Shown here: positions 1-46,784 of the stretch, piece after piece | How positions within the stretch are numbered: the first letter of the stretch is position 1 | How the letters are laid out: each line of letters starts with the position of its first letter | Source of the DNA: Strigops habroptila | Lineage: Eukaryota; Chordata; Aves; Psittaciformes; Psittacidae | DNA: 64,000 nt | Assembly: GCF_004027225.2 (NCBI RefSeq) | Contig: NC_044283.2 | Coordinates: forward strand, 10,930,992-10,994,991 | Reading direction: 5' to 3' | Made by a program: the position numbers and the translations under genes | Notes under the pieces: generated by a model | What the model saw: only the letters and a program-made list of their open reading frames with translations | Told to the model about the DNA's origin: nothing | Databases searched by the model: none

Positions 1-2072
1 AGTTTTTCACACCTTTATGATCTTCCCAGAAAATAATCTTTCCCAAATCTTTTCTGCCATAGGCTATTCCAACTTGAGAATCCAGGAAAGAAGTGAATTT
101 TCTGCATTGTCATTCTGTTTTGCATTTCAGTGGCCTTGGGTTTACTGTGATTACTTGAAAAATTTCTAAATAGCCCTGTGAGAATCTAGGAAATACTTAT
201 AGAAAATATCTTCCTAAGTGTGCAAGACATTATGTGCATAAAAAGAGCAGATCATAGCCAGCATTTTGGCATATTGTTCTGCTTTTGTTAGCTTTACCGC
301 TGGTTGGTGGCTTTAGAAGAAACGACCACAGAAAGTAGTAATACCTATTACTGGAAATAGAGTCTGGAGGTGTATCTCTTGCTTACTTATCTTTGGCATA
401 TTTAGATTCAGAGTTTCTTTAACTTGGCAGGCCTGGGCAAGGAACACTTACCCATGTGCATGCAGTACATTCACTCCCACATAATTACTTTTTGTTAATG
501 CTATGAAATTGTTCTTTAATTTTTACATAGTCTCCAGTCCTGCAGACAATCAAGCACATGAATAACAGACCCCTAACTTCAATCAGATTACAACTGGGAA
601 TAAGGTACTTAGGCATATGCAGCATCTGGTTGCAGAATTAAGATCATTCATCTCTTGGGTCTTCTTAGGCAATTATAGTACAAGATATGGGCGCATGGAC
701 TATAGGATTTATGCAATTTGGGATTCTTTACCTAAAATGAGCAAAAAGGCTGCTAGAAATCAAAAGGCAATCCAGACAGCTAATCCAGCAGCTCTTGCAG
801 TAAATACATCAGCTCCAAACAATCACATTCACACACTGCAGCATTTAGATCAGGAAATACTGTCAGTATATAGAGTTCATTAACAACTTCAAGCCAAAAG
901 GAAGTCTAGGCCTGTGTGTTTCATCAAAATTATGGATATTTTTTTAATCACCCTACAAAAACATTACATCTGATGTCCAAGAGAGGACAGCATCTTGTAA
1001 AACTGCTATTCACCTAGCTTTACCAACTATCTTGAAGGAAGTTTGTGATTTCTTTGGTGTCTACAAGTTTCATTAACAAGCATATAGACTCAAAAAAGTG
1101 CATGATTTTAACAAATTTAATGTAGTATGTCAGATTTTAACCTAAATTCCTCACAAATTCTCTCATATATTTTTCTACATAGGATATGAGTATATCCAGT
1201 AGTAAAAGTATTTGTTGGTATTTTGTTGAAACAGATTAAAAATCTCCTTGCTGAACAGATTAAAAACTGTTCAAATTATATTAACACTTAAGCATGGTAA
1301 AGATTGAATACTCAGACTCCTTGGAACACAGTTTACTTCTCGAGCTTTTTTCTTGATTTAATGGGCTTACTCATGGTACAACAGGTTTCAAAGGAAGAAG
1401 CCTGTAAAGATTTAACACTTTTAATACATATGTCTTCAAAGGATAACTTCTCAAAATTTACTTGTGAAAATACGTTATTATTGATACTGACCTGTCAATA
1501 AGCAGCCTATCCTGCAGAACATATTACTTATTCAGAATCAGATTTATTTCCAAATTCCTAGTTCCTAGTGTCTGAATCCACATAGAGGATTAAAAATAAA
1601 AAAATCACCTTGAGCTATATTAGAAGAGTTAATGAACTGAATATGCCAAAATAATAATGTAAAAAGAGGAAAGAAAAGAGTTTTCTGCATGTTTCTGAAA
1701 GTTGTTTGTAGTATATAGTCATTACTGTGTTAAGACGTACAAAAATCTCAGGAATATTTTCCTGCAGGTACTTAGAACCTAATAAATAATGAATGTGATG
1801 ATTAACTACATGGGCAGAAGTATGGAGCATTACCAAGAAAAAAACTGCATAAAACCTGGCCTTTGAACGGGTGTGCACCATTGTTTTTAATATGTAAAAA
1901 CACTTGAATATACTCAGTTGTGTGTGAAGAGAAAACGAAAGAAGTAAGCAATGCTTGAGTTAACACTGTATTTTCAAATTAAACAGATTTAAATATTGCC
2001 AAAAGCAGTGAGGGCATCTGGAGCTGAGTGGAAGGGCAGCAGAGCGAGGTGAGCAGAGCACCGTGACGCCCT
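1..2072. other. 3' flank of CPZ
   Basis: AT-rich DNA. The part next to 2072 is likely CPZ 3' UTR; further out I see no gene, RNA or recognised repeat. Confidence 0.6.
1543..1548 (-). promoter_or_regulatory. Candidate CPZ poly(A) signal (AATAAA)
   Basis: The only AATAAA on the minus strand within the 2 kb after the CPZ stop, giving a 3' UTR of about 550 nt. A nearer ATTAAA lies at 1886-1891. No convincing GU-rich element follows either one, so the choice is uncertain. Confidence 0.3.
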
Positions 2073-35098
<33,026 letters not shown>

Positions 35099-38000
35099 GC
35101 TGGAGCCGCTTGTGCAGGCAGCACAGTGATGTGGCACTCGCTGCCTGATGGAGCGGCTCCTCGCTGGGAGCCTCAGCTCTGGCTGTGCAAGCTGCAGAGG
35201 AAATCAGTGCACTGCAAGGGCATGCCCACAGTATAAGCAGTCCAGGCGTCAGATTTCAAATAGCGTTTGAGCTTGGAAAGCAAACAGCTTTGAGGCAGAG
35301 AGGGAGGAGGAATGAGCTCCCCCTCCCCTCTGCCTCCCGACCTTCCCTCTTTTGCAGCCTGGTTTACAGTTTCATAAACAGTTTTGAGCTAAGGGAGGTC
35401 CCGCAAGGATGCGCCTGCTCCTCCCCCGCGGGTCTGATGCCTCTGGTCTTCATGCAGCAGTTTTCCTAAGGGACATGGGAGCTTCGTTAAACAATGCCTC
35501 GCTTAGAGACAGTGCTAAGAGCAACTGTCAGGAAAGAGCAGGGGGAAAAGAGGAAAAGAGACAAGGAAAGCAAACAATCGAAAGCAACTTTCCTCCCAAA
35601 GAATGGTATTTCATAACCCACTTAACTGCAAGTTTAAGACCCAAAAACAAAGGAACTTTAAGCTGCATCCTCTCCAGCACAGCCAGAATGGCAACCCACA
35701 CAATAGTCGCCAGGATCCCCCTTCCAAATGCTCCTTCTGTGCATTCTACTTAAGACCTGGTTTACAGAAGCAAACTTAGAGGGATACCAGTATTTTTAAA
35801 AAAAATAACTTCACAAAAACATAGATAAGATTCCAGAACATCGATACAGCCTTTAACTGGATGGTAAATCCATATTAAGTTCATCTTAAATTGATTTTTT
35901 TTTAATTTATTTTGTAATTTTTCAGAGAAATACACATTTTATGTTTTTATCTCTATGCAACAGGTATGGTGGATAAGTTTGCCTTAGGTTGGATGTGAGC
36001 TCCTCGTTTCTTACCTACACATAAAAAATATCCTGTATGACAGGAAAATGAATTTTTCTTCAAAAATCTAGATCAAAACATCCTATCTTTCCAAGAAGTG
36101 CATATTCCTTTGAGGACAGATACCTGCTTACACAGGGGCAGAGAATCTGTCCTTGCTGTTGGAGCACATTGGCTCCTGCTGATCACTACCAGAGAGACAA
36201 GTAAGGAGTTCCTATATGATAATGCAATCAAATAAACTCACCTATTGGGAAACACATTGAAGAGGCTGACAGGACAGGAGAAAGCTGTATGCTTCTCAAA
36301 AAGCAATTGATGTCTCATTATATTTGGAAGAGGTTATGCTGCTAGATGGATTGGGAGGCTCAACAGTAAAATATAACCTCTGCTGCCAGGGTCCGCAAGG
36401 GAGGGTGGCTTTGCTTGCTTCCAGGATTTCCTCTTAGATCTAGAGAGTTGCAATAAAGAGCATCAGGGTTCAAAGGACAAACTTCTAAGGATAAGAATAT
36501 TATTTAACTGCCTTTTTTCTGCCCTGGTCACACAGCAGGATGTCTGAAAGCGTGGTCTCCAAGGACAGGGGTATTTCACCTTCTGCCTAGCTCCCTGCAG
36601 CGTGTGGTCAGATGCTTTGAATAGCAGGCTGCCACATTTGTACCTGATGTGCTTAGGTACGGCTGAGGGCACATCTAAGCCCAGTTCTTGCTGCATGCCT
36701 GGGCTGTGCGTTTTGTGTTAAAGCAAAAGAATGGGGCTGCCTAAATCTAACCAAATGCTGTGTCTGAATTCCTTACAGCAAAAAAGGCTGCAGAGATTAT
36801 ACCTACAAACAGAAGTTGACCCACTGTCGTTGGAAAAGCCGATGTTTTATTGTAAGTTTCTGCAGCCCCTAAGAGTATAGAGTGACATCTCTCCCATACA
36901 TCCTAACGCTTTTGAGGTGAGCTCTACTGCAGAACTAATTCTTCACTAGTTGTAATCCCATATTTTTTTCCTTTTCTGTCTTTTTGTTGTTGGCACTTTT
37001 TTTGTTTCTGCCTGTGATTTCCCACTTTTGATTTCCCACCCTTCATCCTATCCTATCTTCATGAGTATATCTCCTCCCTTCCTTCACACTTCAAGCCACC
37101 AGCCCCAGTTTAGATGCTTCATGCTTTAGGGCCACACATTTTAAAATACCAGCAAACCTAAGTCTACTTTACCAGGATCCCACAAAACATTGCAAACCAC
37201 TGACATGTACTTTCAACAGTGTTATTTAGCCTCACTGTAATACTCCATATTCATACTGTGCTCTATACTTTGTCTCAAAAACTTAATTAAATTAGTTAAA
37301 TGATTGTGGTTCACATTATATCATTTCTTGTTCTCAAGATTATTGTATCCATTTAATATTATTTGTAGCTTGTGTATGCACTGATTTCCATATACACACC
37401 CACCCCCCAGTTCAAGCATCCTTCGGGCCATTATATCTTACTCATCAGAATCAAATGGTGACAGTATTTTCTCTTCCTTGCATACGGCAGTAGAAGCTAG
37501 TGATTAAGTTGGATAAGCTCTGGAACAAAAAGAGCCTTGATGTCTCATCATCATAGCAATATGCTTTGCCAAGAGTCACGACTCCTTGGCCTCGGTGTAG
37601 GCTTTCCAGGACCAGAGCTACAACCTTTACACATGGCTGCAATGTGGTACACTCACTCCTGTGAGTCATCTTGGGTTTCCTTATGACATTGTCTAGAGCT
37701 ACAGCAGGGGTTTAAGGGGCCGCCACCTCAGATGACAAGAGCAGAACTCTACCCACTCTTTGTGCTTCCAAGTCTATATCCTGCCCCAACACATAATCGC
37801 TCACACTGAGCTGCCTGTGAGCCCTTTAAAGCTCTTGCCTTTCCATTTTGTTTTTTCTTGACTTCTTGAAAAGATCAAGAGGAAGTATTAGACAGTAGGA
37901 GAGAAAGAAAGGCTTTTGGCATCACTGTCAGAGATTACCCATACCCAAGTTTGCACCTCCAGGTTTGTTCCAAACATGAGAATGGGAGAACTGGCCTGGC

Positions 38001-38119
38001 TCAGGGTTAGCTTGTCCCCTGCAGCAAGGGGTATGATGGGCTGTATGGCTCCTATACACACCAGCCGAGTAATCTCTGCACAGGTATGCACAATGAAGAA
38101 GCACTCAGTTCCTTAAGCG

Positions 38120-39305
38120 GTCTGGTTAAGGGCTATTCAGTATAACAGAACAAAGAAGTAACAAGGGAAAATAAATTGAAGTAAAGATAAGGAAAATTAA
38201 AGACAAGGAAAGATAAATTGAACTCATGGACACTCAGGAATTAATAAGCAGGTGATGAGTATTAACAGGGATCAGAACATGCTGGTCTCTGATGGGCCAT
38301 TAAAGCAATGATTTGGGCACAGCCTTGAAGACGTTAGCCTGAACATTGTTCCTGATATGAGACATGAACTGTGATTATCATTAATATTATGGGATATTAG
38401 AAGTGACTCCTGGGACCTGAAGACAGGTGGGGAAACATATGCAAAACTTATTATGGCCTGCTTAGGGGAAGGAGCAAAGGGAAAGACCAGAGTGGATCAG
38501 GGAGGCACAAGAGTACGAAAGTCAGAGAGGATGGATATAAAGGGAATGGATGCATGCAGGCAGGCTGCTGGGCAGTATGTTTGTCTGACTGAGTCCTGTG
38601 CCTGGCCCCTGTAACCTAGTCTATTTTCATATTAAATCTTTCCTTATCTTTTTCTCCTCCTATGTAATTACCCTCTCTGACCTAGGTGTTGAAAGTGCTG
38701 AAAAGTCAAAGTGCCAGAAACTAGAGAGAGCTGGATGTGTTCATAGTTCCAGAGTGAATATAATCCTAAATCCACATCTGTGCATGTGTGGTTTACTGGC
38801 AAACTCCAGTCTGGATTAGCAGGCAAGTAGAAAATGTCTTGCATCTGAAAAGACTCAAAGTCTAAGTCAGTGATTGGGTAAAGAGCCAAGGGTGCAGACG
38901 TGCCCTGAGAGCTTGTGCTGATATTAGAGGGATCTGTGAATGCGAGCGTACATGTGAATCCAGAGAGTGGGAGTATGTGTGCTTTCACTAGCGAACCTCG
39001 ATCTTGAGCAGCCAGAGAGGGGCCACAGGGCTGGGCTCTCTGTGCTTACATTTACATGAGCACTATTGGTAAACGCAGGGCTCTTCTGGCATCGTGCATG
39101 TGTGTGTGCATGCCGCTGTGGGACTCATCCTCACTGCTGGCTGAACCTGAAGTTGGGAACAGCAGTAGCTGCACCCACAGGTCGGAGACAGGGAGACCTC
39201 TGGGTATCAGAGCACACTCAGGAAGGGGGAATCCCAGGTCCTGACTGCCTGAATCTGGCACTCAGAAATATCACATCCTTAACAAGCTCCACTGCGTCAA
39301 CTAGA
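38120..39305 (+). other. Possible LTR-like unit, unclassified
   Basis: Contains, in plus order, gatataaaggg (about 38535), a poly(A)-signal-like attaaa near 38633 followed by T-rich sequence, then a moderately GC-rich leader-like stretch to about 39305. This order fits a promoter-R-U5 layout, but I found no TG...CA ends or target-site duplication. It may be ordinary sequence. Confidence 0.25.
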
Positions 39306-39727
39306 TAAAACCCTTAAGAGATGACACCCAAAAAGCTCCAAACTTCTTTGTTTCTCGGCTTCCACAGACCTTCTACATTCAAGTAGGATACAGCATAAAT
39401 AGGGTAGATGGGTGGCCTACAAATGACATTATAGTAATTAGCAACAAAGATAAATTTATCAGTTTGTCACCACCATCTATAAATGTTTCCATAAAGCATG
39501 GAGAACAGAAGGTCTGGAAGGGTTATTTCATTTACTCTTACCTTAGATTGCCTGTTCTTTTCCTCCTCTCCAAGGGATTTGATCCCAGGCTTTAGTCTGT
39601 CTTTCTGTGAAGCTTTGTACATTCCCTTGTGCATGGTTGCCACCTCTGGGTTCCCCTGTAGACCCCCACCTTTCTGAGGGGACAGCAGCTCAGCTACTGC
39701 TCCTCAGAACCATACAATATTTGAAGC

Positions 39728-39883
39728 CATAGAATCATAGAATAGTAAGGGTTGGAAAGGACCTTAAGATCATCTAGTTCCAACCCCCCTGCCATGGGCA
39801 GGGACGCCTCGCACTAAACCATGTGGTCCAAGGCTCTGTCCAACCTGGCCTTGAACACCGCCAGGGATGGAGCATCCACAACC
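39728..39883 (-). mobile_element. CR1 LINE 3' end, truncated
   Basis: About 155 bp, nearly identical to the copy at 13628 as far as 'ggagcatccacaacc', where it stops. Intergenic between CPZ and GPR78. Confidence 0.92.
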
Positions 39884-42800
39884 TTTCAGCCCATTATTAG
39901 TACTCTGTATATATCACTTGCCTTTCTCAGATGTTTGTTGTGTGTTAACACTGACTGTATTGAGTAGGACTACCAGCAGGTACTGCACAGGGCAATTGCA
40001 CCAAAACCTAAAAGCATCAAAAGCAGCTAGGGAAGGGATGATTGGGAATAGAGGGATTTCCCCTTCTTTGTCTTTTCATTTCTGGGTTTTAGTAAATCCT
40101 GTAGTCTTTCCAGGGGGTTAGCATCAAGTTCTGGCTTAGGCTTAAATACAATATATTCACCCCAATTCTAAAAGAATCTTAAAAATGAACAAATCCCAGA
40201 GTGATGAGCAGATGTAGCAGCATCAGCTGGGTTTAATCATCTGCACTTGAATCACTGCAATAAAATTAATTTTACTAGATCTTATTGCTGACTACCTGAT
40301 CAGACCTTTCTGTTAGCCTACAATCCACAATAGAGCAGCAATCCAGAAATCTTCAGACAAGTCTAAATACCAAAACTGGTTTGTGTCTTTGGCAAGTACT
40401 CATAGCAGGATTAAATACAGTACATTTAACTTGGTCGTTTCTCATTTGGTTGATTCTTACTATTGTCAGAGAAATATAGCACAGGAATATATCAGACTCA
40501 GGCTGGTTTTCATTACCTGGTTCTATTTATTTTGACTCTGCTAATAGGAGGTTGAACAATAAACAGAAGCAGTGCTGTCTAGATAACTTTTCTGAAGGCC
40601 AAACAGACAGAGAGCAGATCAAAATGTTACTTCATGGCTCATTATTCTCTCCCCCACTTGGTGCTAGTGAAGCTGGCACAACAGTGTATGGCAGTGCATC
40701 ACATCTGCTTCAGTACAATGTCAGCAGGCGTAGTTTTAGGATTTTACAGTCATTTAAATTAATCCAGGAAATATTTTCATTTACACAGCAGAAACCAAAC
40801 CCCATCCTGCTTTTTTCCCCTCTTTTCAGTTTCTACACTGGGCAGAGAAGAGGAGCTGCTCTCAGGACAGACAGGGAGTGAATTAGCAACTTCCTGCAAA
40901 GCAATAGCAACTTTTCTTTCCAAAACCCCCCCTATTCTACCTATCTTTGAAAGAACTTTACTTCCTATGCTTTGATTGTTCTTCATGCAACAACAGAGAC
41001 CTGAGAAAGGCCCATGAGGGGCTTCTTTTCCAGCTTTTAGGTGCAAAGTTTAAAGAGGAAAACACATTAGTTCTCTAAACAAATATTTTTAATTCAAATT
41101 AGCATGCATATAGATATGAGAAATAGATGTCTCATATAAATACCTAGATTATCTAAAGATACACAAACTATTCTAAGCTCTGCACTTATGAAGGGGAGCA
41201 GATACTTTGGGATGTTTCTCTGTGCCTTTTGGTACCATCTACCTTATGCTTGGAGAGCTTTTAACTTTCTCACAGAGGATTTTCTCAGCAGTGCCTTTTA
41301 TCTCAACTTTCAATTTGTTCCCCTTACGATCCACAAGATTAAACCAGCTTTAGAAACTACTACACAAACATGAGTGCCAGAAATTTGATAGGGAGACTAA
41401 GAGTAGAGAGCGAAGACCACACAAACAGATTTTTCCTGTTTTCCTACACTGTCCCCTAAGAGTTTAACCTAGAATGGATCCTGGACTGCAACTTTCTACA
41501 TGTGTCAAATATTTCACAAATTCCTTGTAGTCTCTAGCAGTTATTTTTGATTGTTATTGACTAAGTCTGTACTTGCACCAGCTCACTAGGGGAGGAGGAG
41601 TAATGTTCTGGTAGATCTCCCCAGAGCAAACTAATCCAGCCATACTACAAAATTAATTTTCCTGTATTGGCTCCAATATTTAATTATTTTCTTTTGGGGT
41701 GTTTTTGTTTTTTTTTCATTTTGGCATGTTTTTCCAATTTCTTTTCTGTTCTTTCCTCATACACTGGAAACAAAAGAAAAAATGAGTAGGTAGAATATTT
41801 TTCGCTCTATTAATAATAGAGTCATAGATATTTCTTTCCTTCCTGGTTAAATATAATAAATGTAAAAAAAAGAAAAATAAAAAATTGCAGCTCTTGAAAA
41901 TATTTAAACGATTTAATTCAATACAAGTACTGCCAGTGATAATTGAATTCTGTTTTTATCTCCTGACTTGTCATATATTAAGTCAGTGACCCACAAAATT
42001 ATTTCCTTATACCACTTCCAGGTGATTCACTGAACTGATCCTATCATACTGCAGAGGAATGCAAATAAAGCAGGAGAAGGCCTTACCATCTCAGAAAGAT
42101 TCAACTGAATATATGTCTTTCTTTTCGCATACCCTTCATGTGATCTCTGTGCTTGCTTGGGCTAATCAGTAAGAAATGAAGCCACTCAGAATACTTTTCA
42201 TCACAGGAGAAAATGATGTCTGTTTAAAATTCAGCCACGATCAAAAGCACAAGTGATACAAAAAACTGGAAGGCAACCTGGCACCAGATGATAGAATGAG
42301 ACCACAAAGGGACAACAGAAATAAATATGATTCCACATCCAGAAGAACACGTGCAAAATAACATACATCGACCACCAAACCCTGCTATAAGCACACAATA
42401 TTATTTAAACTTAATCTTAAAAAGATAGAACTGACATTAGGACCTTGTTCTTCTCTCAAAGCCTGCCTCTTCTTACTCCCACATGTAAAGTAGCAAAGCA
42501 GGATTACTGCTAAGGAGTTACCGGTAATGCATTTTGTGGTTTTTAGTTCAAGATGAGGCCCAAAGGTGACTCTGCCTGACTCCTATAAAGTAAGAAAAAT
42601 AATAAATAAGTCTGTGAATCATAGAAGTGAATGTATAATGGTTACAAGGAAAAATAAGTGTGCTCAAAAAAGATCTGTGCTGAGAGCTAAAGGTCTTTCT
42701 TTTCTTCTGATCACAGATGGAGTATTAAAAATTAATGTAAGCTCTACCAGAAATGAACTTGACAGTCCTATTTTAAGACTCATTTCACTTGGTCTCTTTT

Positions 42801-45800
42801 CCCTGTCTCATAGAACATTAATGCCAAAACAATCAAAAGAAGTCCTGTAGGGCCTGCTTTGCACATTCACAGAGGTGCTGGGAAGCATTTTGAAAAAGTG
42901 ACTCAGAATGCTTTAGTTTGTAGACACCCAATGGGGGAAACACTTCGGGCCCTAATTCCCTGGAAGAAGATCCTTGGCACTTTCAAAAAAAAAAAAAAAA
43001 TCAGTCCTTCCAAGGTTGACACTGTCCAGAAAACTGGGTTAAACTCAATCAGCAAGGACCAGTAGCTATTTTGGATGATACTGGCATGAGAACTCTGAGC
43101 ATTTAAACTTCAGAAATAAACTTCAAAGTCAAATCAAGACCCAAGCCTCACTGAAAAAGCCAGGAGAAATAGGGTGTTAAACTAGTTAAAACTCCATGGT
43201 TTTAAAGGTATTTAGGCACTTTAAAATTACATATCAGTACACTGGCAGTCTATGTCTAACTAAAGAATCTGGTCTGTGATCACTTTAAAGTGTCTTGAGA
43301 TTTGTTTTCAAGGTTCCAAGTCTTTAGAATGACACAACCTAACTTCCCCCTAAATAGAGAGTCTTTTAACAGATGAGAAATTTTAGTTCAGTTTTTATTT
43401 TCTTCTTTCATTCAAAGAATTTACAAACCATCAGTGGAAACTGCAGAGACCAAATAGAAAACTATTTTAAGGACCATTTTTCCCAGACAATCTTTGGAAG
43501 ACATAATCTCTAGCCTGTGGTATTCAGGCAAGCTCCACTTGCCACGCATAGATTGACATGCTGAATTGCCCACCAAGGACAAGCACCAAAGGTGCTGGGT
43601 AGGGATAGTAAAGGTGGAGAGACCAGGCTGGAGGCCATCCTTGGGATCATGCAAGATCCATGCAGCCAGCATATTCAGCAGCACAATGCCCAGCCCTTCC
43701 AATGTATTGTAAACAGCCTGTCTGCTCTACAGAGAGCAAACTGACCTCAAGGCTGTTCTCTCAGTTTTGACAAAGTCTATATGGGCATAACCCATGGTAG
43801 ACCCATATGCAACATCTCAGCTCCCTAAGTTATTGTTAAGTCATTAGTTCCTAGATATGGATATCTGTTTCAAACGTACTTTGTAGCAATATCTGAGGGG
43901 TAGTCATTGGTTCAGGGCTGCCCCATGGGATTTGTTCCGGAGTTCAGCTACGGACCTAAAGTCCCACACAGCACTACTACATGCCACCCTTCTGTCACAT
44001 TATTGTGTATCCAATGACATTAAAGGCATGAGTGTCCCATCCTCAGGAAAAACATTAACTAGTGGAAAGGGATTTGGAACGAGGTAACAAATAGGATAGA
44101 GGCTTAGGCATTGACTCATCATGAGAAATAATCTGAGCTGCTTTTTTCTTGGACAAATAATGACTAATTGGATGTTCAGGAGTCTGAGAAAAAAAGTAAG
44201 TTGTATAGGACAGTCCAAGGCACAGTTCTGAGGGGTCAGGAGAATAAGAACAGGGCAGCCACGGAGAGTAAAAAAATAGGCTGTAGGGTCTTAATTATCA
44301 GCCGGCTAAACTCTGGGAACAGGTCCATCAATTAGTCAAATCTTTGTCCCCACTTTACAAAAAAAGCCATTATTTTGGGTTAAATTTGGACTGTAAAGTC
44401 ATCTAATGCTACTGATAACATGACGTTGCTCTACTCAAAGAGCTGATCCAGAACTGCTAGATTTTGTACAGATATGAGAAATGCCTTATCATCCACATAT
44501 CAGACTAATCTCTATGAGAGAGGTTTCTTCAGCACATAAGGTTTCAGCACAAGGCCCTTAGAAGCTCAAAAGCTGTCATTGGTTGTCCTACCTATTAGTT
44601 CCCTGAGCTACTGCAACAATGAGCTCCCTACCACAACTGGGGATTTGTACTTTTCTAATTTCCCTGAACTGTTCATTTACCCAAGTTATCATCTACTCTT
44701 TTACTATGATCATGAAACAAAAAAGACCCAGTGGCTCATCTAAAAGATTAACTTTACTTGTCAAAATTCTGATTAGTCAGGGCTTTCCTTTAAACCACTG
44801 CTAAGCAGGACACCTTAGGAGCACAGATATGGAGAGAAATACCTGCAGGAGCTGCATATTTTCTATTTTCCTACAGATTATCATGCTACACACAGCTCTC
44901 AATAGCTCCTTCTTTTTCCTTGAAGTAAACTACATTGCACCAGGAGGCATGTCCAACCTCCAGTTTTCCTCTATAAGGAAGTCAGAACGTCAAGAAGCCT
45001 TGCTAGCCCCGAGCAAGCCATTTACATATTCCACCTTACGTTGGACCTGTTTAGCTTCAAGTTGCCAAGCAACAGCTACCCTCAAGACTCAATCAATGCA
45101 GCAGCAGTATGGGAAATTACAAGGCAAAAGGTCCTGGGATCCATTTATCTGTTCATATCATGTACAATTGAAAGTCAAAAGGTGACTGACGCTCTAAGGA
45201 CTGAGCCTGAGAGCATCAGCATTGGAGATAGAGGCTATGAGCTGCCAGGGCAAGAACAGACATTCAGCCATTGCAGAACAAGCCCAGAGAAACCCGCTAT
45301 GCATCCACATTGGCGAGGTTGCATTTCCATCCAATCTTCCCCTCATAAGGCTTATTGGGACAGTAGGTGGGAAGAATTTTATGAGGAATTCATGCTCAAC
45401 ACCTTGATTTAGCCATAAATGGATATCTAGTAATTTTATCTGAAAGTGAAAATGTGACAGTTCTCATATTATTACTCTGTGTGCCACCGACTGCAGAAAT
45501 TTGTAGGCTGTAATCCCAAGGGACAAAATAGATTCAGTAATATTCTTGGTTTGATTTCTTTTCTTGCTTTCTTTGTCAAGCACAAAAAGTGAGTGGCACG
45601 GCTTTCTTTCTGCATATTACAAAACTGCTCAGCTGCACAGAATTAAAAACTGAAAAGGCTGTCACTGGAAAACTAATGAAAACCAATAAAAAAAACCCCA
45701 CAGAAAACCAAAACCACAGAAAAAAACAGTGAGAATGTCACAACAATAGCCTGAGGGAATGCATTGGGAAAGAAGGGGTCTGAATAGCCAGACTTTCAGG

Positions 45801-45857
45801 TGAAGTGAGAAACCAGCGGGCAGGTAGTGACTCCAAGAGGTGGTGAAGGTGGAGGAT

Positions 45858-46423
45858 TGTCCTGGGTTCAGCTATAGCAGTCATTTTTCTCCTTCTTAGT
45901 AGCTGCTGCAGTGCTGTGTTTTTGACTTTCAGCCTGGGAACAATGCTGATAACACCGATGTTTTTAGTTGTTGCTAAGTAATGTTTACTCCGACCAAGGA
46001 TTTTCTCAGTCTCATGCTTTGCCAGGGAGGAGGGGAAGCCGGGAGGAAACAGAGACAGGACACCTGACCCAAACTGGCCAAAGGGGTATTCCATACCACG
46101 GCACGTCATGCCCAGTATATAAACTGGGGGCAGTTACCCGGAAGGCCCAGATCGCTGCTCGGGTCGGGCTGGGTATCGGTCGGCAGGTGGTGAGCAATTG
46201 TATCCTCTCCCCTTGTTATTTCACTAATCATTATTATAATTGGTGGTAGCAGTAGTGGTTTTGTGTTATACCTTAGTTGCAGGACTGCTCTTATCTCAAC
46301 CTGTGGTAGTTACATTCTTCTGATTCTCCTCCACATCTCTTCGGGAGCGGGGGGAGGAGGAAGTGGGGGAGTGAGCGAGCGGCTGCGTGGTTCCAAGTTA
46401 ACAGCTGGGCTCAAACCACGACA
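45858..46423 (+). mobile_element. Solo LTR of the same ERVL-type family, intergenic
   Basis: 566-bp element from TGTCCTGGGTTCAGCTATAG to GGGCTCAAACCACGACA, flanked by a perfect 5-bp duplication, aggat, at 45853-45857 and 46424-46428. A TATA box (tatataaa, 46116-46123) sits in the expected place, and the body matches the intron-3 LTR (for example the stretches around 'aacaatgctgataacac' and 'ccaaaggggtattccatacc'). No internal viral genes remain. Confidence 0.9.
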
Positions 46424-46752
46424 AGGATGTATGGGGATTGACTGAGCTTTCAGCAGTTGCAAAGGAAGCACAGGTAGCAGAGGTGCAAAGACAAAATGTT
46501 TCTGTTCCTGTGTCTGTTCAGCTCTAAGCTACTGAGAGACATGAGAAAGCTTAGGAAAAAACAAGGCTCAGAGGTGTAAGTGACTGCCAGAGGACTGGAG
46601 CACAGCTTTGCCTATAGTCATACCACCTACCTTTTCATTCTGCTTGATATGTTTATGTTATCATTTGAAGAAAAACTTACACCTCTTAGATTACACTTCC
46701 ATTCAATGCCATTAACATGTTTTGCTGGAATATACGAGAATCCAAGAACTAA

Positions 46753-46784
46753 TTTGATTTTTTTTAATTATTATTATTATTAAA
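46753..46784. repeat. (ATT)n microsatellite
   Basis: T-run followed by about five tat/att units; low complexity. Confidence 0.75.

Noticed and set aside
45738-46109. 123-codon minus-strand frame
   Set aside because: It is antisense to the solo LTR and its flank, so not a gene.
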